From Plicaturopsis crispa FD-325 SS-3 (lineage: Eukaryota > Basidiomycota > Agaricomycetes > Amylocorticiales > Amylocorticiaceae), in assembly GCA_000827205.1 (NCBI GenBank), contig KN832558.1:569422-633421 (forward strand): 64,000 nucleotides of DNA. The letters are read 5' to 3'. Each line of letters opens with the position of its first letter. The first letter of the stretch is position 1. The notes beneath the pieces are model-generated. The model was not told the DNA's origin, ran no database searches, and saw nothing but the letters and a program-made list of their open reading frames with translations. Positions 60,152-64,000 of this stretch are shown here, in pieces. Both the position numbers and the translations under genes were made by a program.

Positions 60152-61912
60152 ATGGAACCGCCCTGCGAAGAGAACAGCGTGCTGCACTCCCTCAAGTCAC
60201 CATCTAAGTCCACATTGACGGAATCCACATACACCGACAACCGCACGTCCTACACATTCACGGACACAGCATCGACCGCGGGCACGGTGAAGTGGATCGG
60301 CATCGGCTCGACCACCGCCCGCGCGCTCGAGGCGGTCGGAAAGGCGCAGCTGCGCGTGCTGGAGAGCGTCCTCATTCGTAGGCGGCTCTCAGAGATACAT
60401 GCGGTGCTAGGGTCTAAACATGGTGGTGCTGGAGAAGACGGCCAGGCCATGTGTGAGGATTTGCTAGAGCTGTCCCGGTACGTATGTCGCTGTGCAACAT
60501 GGTGTTACGCGTTCGTGCGGCTTGACGCAGTTGTTTCTACTAGGCCCGTGTACAGCTCACGGATAAGACGCAATGCTATACGCTTGATCCACATACAGAT
60601 TGTACGGCGCGAGACTAAGTACTTGATCGAGGCGCTGCGGAGGTGGACGCTCGCGGAAACGCAGTCCTTCCTGCTAAGATACTTTGCAATAACACTCAAA
60701 CGAGATACCCTGTATGTCTCGGCCCCAGCTTGCTCACACTGCACAGCAGACATGAAAGAATCCAAGACTGACGAGTGCTTACAGGACATTCGACTCCTTG
60801 CACATCCTGCTACAAGAACACAGTTCCCTCCCAACGCAGTTCCTCTACGAGCTCGCAGAACTAAATGCAGAAACATTCTGGTTCCTAGCTAGCGTGGGCC
60901 TCCTCGACGCGCCGCTGAACGACTACCTCTTCTGGACGCCCGACCGCCTCCCCAGCCGTGCGTTCCTCGGCACCCTCGGCGCCACGCTCGAGCGATGCGC
61001 GTCCGCGTACCCCGGTGCGCGCGAGACCATCGCGGCGCACCCCGTGAGCCTCCTCTGGCCGGCGGACGCGCCGCACTTTCCGCGGCATCGACAGCGCGTG
61101 GTTGCGAACATCTCAAGCGACCGCCGCAAGGCGTGGGCGGACGTTAACCGGAGGACGATTATGCGGCGACTGGACCGGATTCTGTCGGATTATGGGCGGT
61201 ACTACTTCATCGCGGCGGCAGACAACACTACCGTCGAGGAGGCCTGCATCGACATGTTAGAATTAGCGAGGTGTGTACGATCGCTGGTAGCGCGGGACAG
61301 AGAGCTAACTCATGGCTGTGGTTACAGACCTGGGGCTTACGACGAGGATATCACGGCGCGCGCGAGGGAGGGCCTGCAGCTCTTTTTGACGCATGGATAT
61401 CGGCGACAGGATATGTATGCGGCCTTTGTCGATATTTTGGGAGAGCAGGCCAGCTCCGTCTGGCATCTGGACCATGTACAATTATTCCAAGATACACTGC
61501 GTCTCCGCGTGCTGCCCAACCTGGATGGTGGCGAGGACCGGGATGGCGATGAGGACCTGGGCAACAGTGACGGCGATGAGGATAACGGCGTATCGGAGCT
61601 TTCGGGGACTAGCTACGGTCAGTATTTGTGTAGGGCGTTCTTTGTGGCATCACTCTGACTAAAGACAATGTTTACAGATACGGCGGCTGAATATTTGGCA
61701 GAATATTTACAGTTCGACAGCGACAGCGAGTCCGTAAACGATGGGCTGGTGGCAACTGACGGTAAGAATCAGTCTTTGTGTATATGCTTGCCGTTGACAA
61801 TGGTTTAGATGACGCTGCGACATCGAGCCAGATAGATCTATCGCAGCACAACCTAACCACAGCGCCAATTCTTCTAATGATAGACCCACTCGACGCCCTC
61901 CCACGACCATAA
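60152..61912 (+). CDS. uncharacterised helical protein with internal duplication
   Basis: Six exons: 60152-60477, 60544-60711, 60785-61270, 61328-61617, 61678-61761 and 61809-61912, giving 485 aa. I do not recognise the family. After a polar start (MEPPCEENSVLHSLKSPSKS) come two helical halves. Each has a C(E/I)D-LELxRP pattern at an exon boundary (MCEDLLELSRP and ACIDMLELARP), followed by a long helical stretch with YLIEALRRW or LFLTHGYRRQDMYAAFVDIL. Between them lies an ordered segment (TFWFLASVGLLDAPLNDYLF). The C-terminus has an Asp/Glu-rich stretch (GGEDRDGDEDLGNSDGDEDN) and an acidic tail. Both halves break with the same phase at the same place (SR|P and AR|P), which supports duplication of an exon pair. 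No signal peptide or membrane helix is seen. Confidence 0.68.
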
Positions 61913-62250
61913 CGGAGACAACCGCAGAACCCCCACCGCAGTCAGCTCAACGGCACACGCTATCGGATGATCTACCTCATTGTCGCCCGTGGCCTTTCCC
62001 TGGCGCGGTGTATACATCTGGTGACCCATCCTCACCTGACGATCTCGAGGCACGCGAACTCGACACATGTCGCGTAGTAAGCCACACTAGATTGGAAGGA
62101 GGTAGAGGCGGGCGCGGACGCCATACATCTGACATCGCGGGCAGGACTCGCATATTATGCATGGGGCAACACGCTAAGGGATCTCGACCCGTATGGCGGA
62201 TGCCTCTCTCTTCAATATTCCGGCTACACTACCCTCTGCGTCCACGGCCG
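61913..62250. other. convergent spacer
   Basis: Between the 3' ends of the 485-aa gene and the coiled-coil ORF. Nothing else is supported. Confidence 0.4.
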
Positions 62251-62745
62251 TCATAAATCTCCTTCAAGAGGCGTTCGTGGCGTTCCCTCTCGGCCATGCG
62301 CTCGTCTGCGAAGATCCGATGTTGAGACGCGGCGCAAGGCGTGTCGTGTACCTCTGGAGCACCTACCATGCAAAAATGAGGCTACATGCTCTACGGTGCT
62401 AGCGTGATGGTCTTGCAGGATCTGCGCCAAAAGGCCGTAATCCGGGGCGGCCACTGCCCCGCCATTATCCGAATCGACAACATCTGCTTCGCGATCTGCA
62501 GCGATCCCCGCTGTGTTCTCTTGCATCCTCGCCGTTTTCTCTCTCTTTCTCGTCGTGCTCTTTACGAGTGCCTCGATCTCCCTCAGGCGCGTCTCCTTCT
62601 CGCTACGGCGAAACTCCTTCTCCGCCAGCTCCTGCGCCTGGTTGTTTTCTCTCTCGCCCTCGCAGCATTCGCTTCGCGCCTGCAGGAGCTCCTTCAGCTC
62701 AGACAGCTGAGACTGGAGAGATCGTGGTGACTGCTGTTGTGACAT
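62251..62745 (-). CDS. coiled-coil hypothetical protein
   Basis: A single open frame of 164 aa from the ATG at 62745 (MSQQQSPRSLQSQLSELKEL). The frame is also open upstream to 62940, but that part looks non-coding. Residues about 10-95 form a long charged coiled coil (SELKELLQARSECCEGEREN, then EKETRLREIEALVK). A short segment, DYGLLAQILQDHHAS, follows. The last 50 residues are Arg-rich and may be read-through of an unrecognised intron after LQDHH. No family is recognised. Confidence 0.4.
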   Translation of the reverse strand: MSQQQSPRSLQSQLSELKELLQARSECCEGERENNQAQELAEKEFRRSEKETRLREIEALVKSTTRKREKTARMQENTAGIAADREADVVDSDNGGAVAAPDYGLLAQILQDHHASTVEHVASFLHGRCSRGTRHALRRVSTSDLRRRAHGREGTPRTPLEGDL

Positions 62746-62904
62746 GGCCGTATGTTTTCTGACCCAACGGTATTCGAGGACAAGTGCCACGTGAGCCCAT
62801 AAAACAGGGTTAGGGTTAAGGTCCCGATCGCGACCTTGCGCAGTGACGCGCCCCGTCGTCATTTCCCTCGAATTGGATTCCCGCTCTTGCCCCGTCCGAA
62901 ATCG

Positions 62905-62910
62905 TATAAA
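62905..62910 (+). promoter_or_regulatory. TATA box of the Hmp1/CsbD gene
   Basis: TATAAA, 82 bp before the start codon at 62992, followed by a strongly pyrimidine-rich leader (CACATCCCCCCCTTCACA). This is typical of a highly expressed fungal gene. Confidence 0.6.
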
Positions 62911-62991
62911 GAGGCAGACCGCAGCCCGCCCTCCTTCCACTCACCCGCCTTTTAAACCCCCACATCCCCCCCTTCACAAATCACTATCATC

Positions 62992-63417
62992 ATGTCCAAC
63001 ACCGGAGAGCCCAACAAGGCCAGCGGCCAGTACCACTCGCTCAAGGGCACAGTCGTCGAGACCGTAAGCTATCCTCGTCGTCGTGTGATGGGCGATATCG
63101 TTACTTACTGCGCGTCGTTGTAGATCGGAGACGCTACCGGCGCTACCACCTGGTCCAACTCGGGCAAGCAGGAGCACGCTGAGGGCGAGGCTGAATACAA
63201 GGCCGCGCAGGCCAAGGGCTACGTTGAGGGCACCTCCGACCGTATCGTTGGCTACAAGGACTCCGTCGTCGGTGCCGTCACGGGCGACAAGGTCCAGGAA
63301 ACTTCCGGTCAGTGTTCACGTCGCTCTTCGTGTCTTTTTCAGCAGCTAACCTGTACGATTGTAGGCGATGTGCAGAAGGCGTCTGGAAAGGCGCAGCAGG
63401 AGATCAACAAGCCCTGA
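62992..63417 (+). CDS. CsbD-family stress protein, Hmp1-like
   Basis: Three exons: 62992-63063, 63124-63307 and 63365-63417, giving 102 aa. Basidiomycete members are named mismatched base pair and cruciform DNA recognition protein (Hmp1, first described in Ustilago). Bacterial CsbD relatives are general stress proteins. The protein is small, hydrophilic and rich in Gly, Ala, Lys and Glu, with CsbD-type repeats (GQYHSLKGTVVETIGDATGA, EYKAAQAKGYVEGTSDRIVG, GDVQKASGKAQQEINKP). The spliced frame is intact and the length is normal. A TATA box and CT-rich leader suggest strong expression. Cellular role remains unclear. Confidence 0.88.
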
Positions 63418-63910
63418 TTCGTGTGCTCAATTTGTACGACTACTTTAACATTGGTTTATTGAGAGGAAATACGGAATAGAAATGGTTGTATTCATCGGCA
63501 CTACGAGCGCGTTAGATATCTGAGCACGACACCGTCAGCGGGTCAATATGTTCGCGGAAGAAGAGCGCGATGGGCAAATGAAAAATGTTCATGAAGATAC
63601 GAGAATGACGCGACTGCGTATCGCAGGAACCTTCAATCGCAATCGCTGATAGTCAGGAGCCGACCAAGCGGCCATCTTGCAATCGATGGTTCGTATCCCT
63701 CCCTCGGCTGTAGATTGGGCAGGTGGCAAAAAGACCAAGATATTCAGCGTAAAGTATAGGACAGCCATGAGGGTGAAAAGCATACAAGAAGAGAGAGATT
63801 GCGAGGTGTGATATAAAACATTGTAATTGCACAAGTAAACGAAAGCAAACCCGATCCTCCAAGCCCAGCCTACAACACGCGTGCGCGCTCGTGTGTGCGT
63901 CGTCGTATAA
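63418..63910. other. convergent 3' flanks of Hmp1 and FKBP genes
   Basis: About 490 bp with no supported coding sequence. T-rich stretches on the minus strand fit the 3' untranslated region of the FKBP gene. Confidence 0.5.
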
Positions 63911-63994
63911 TCAGTTGATCTTCAGGAGCTCCACTTCGAATTTGAGGGTGGCATTGGCCGGTATCACTGGGGGGAACCCGCGGGATCCGTATGC
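63911..63994 (-). CDS. FPR1: FKBP12-type peptidyl-prolyl isomerase, last exon (partial)
   Basis: The last exon encodes 27 residues, AYGSRGFPPVIPANATLKFE then VELLKIN and stop, the classic C-terminus of FKBP12. FKBP12 is a cytosolic proline isomerase that binds FK506 and rapamycin. The preceding bases read TTGCAG on the minus strand, a splice acceptor at the window edge (63995-64000), and the frame fits. The rest of the gene lies outside the window. Confidence 0.9.
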   Translation of the reverse strand, partial: AYGSRGFPPVIPANATLKFEVELLKIN

Positions 63995-64000
63995 CTGCAA

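Overview
The window is nuclear DNA of a filamentous basidiomycete, almost certainly an Agaricomycete (mushroom or bracket fungus). Genes are dense and split by many short introns of about 50-65 nt with GTRNGY donors. Several families are typical of that class: DUF6534 membrane proteins, a CsbD/Hmp1-type protein, CmcJ-like oxygenases, F-box proteins and a RecQ-type helicase N-terminus at the left edge. Every multi-exon model given with exon coordinates was joined by hand and its exon sum is a multiple of three.

Left part (1-14.4 kb), mostly conserved housekeeping genes: GPI transamidase subunit PIG-T/Gpi16 (-) divergent from ATP synthase subunit f (+); EB1/Bim1 (-); a secreted S9 dipeptidyl-peptidase V (-); ribosome assembly factor Mrt4 (-) divergent from deoxyhypusine hydroxylase (+); a CmcJ-like oxygenase (-).

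Second part (15-26 kb), lineage-specific and duplicated: two adjacent uncharacterised genes (-), the adaptin-binding p34/Irc6-like gene (-), a tandem pair of DUF6534 seven-helix-type membrane genes (+), and a shorter paralogue of one of the uncharacterised genes.

Third part (26-42 kb): spliceosomal helicase Prp2/DHX16 (-), a CitE/HpcH aldolase (+), spliceosome-associated Cwf19 (+), a division-1 chitin synthase (+) with a possible one-nucleotide exon, a small mitochondrial-type membrane protein that is easy to miss (-), and an NmrA-like reductase (-).

Fourth part (42-64 kb): an F-box gene with a decayed partial copy beside it, a second CmcJ-like gene in the opposite orientation to the first, a kinase-like gene, an Ecl1-type zinc-binding longevity factor, an uncharacterised protein with an internal duplication, a coiled-coil ORF, Hmp1/CsbD, and the last exon of FKBP12 at the right edge. 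Two long stretches (47.4-51.5 kb and 53.3-60.2 kb) hold no gene I can support.

No tRNA, rRNA, CRISPR array or recognisable intact transposon was found. The unusual content is mainly splicing (1-16 nt exons, GC-AG introns, stop-free introns) and local duplication of lineage-specific genes.
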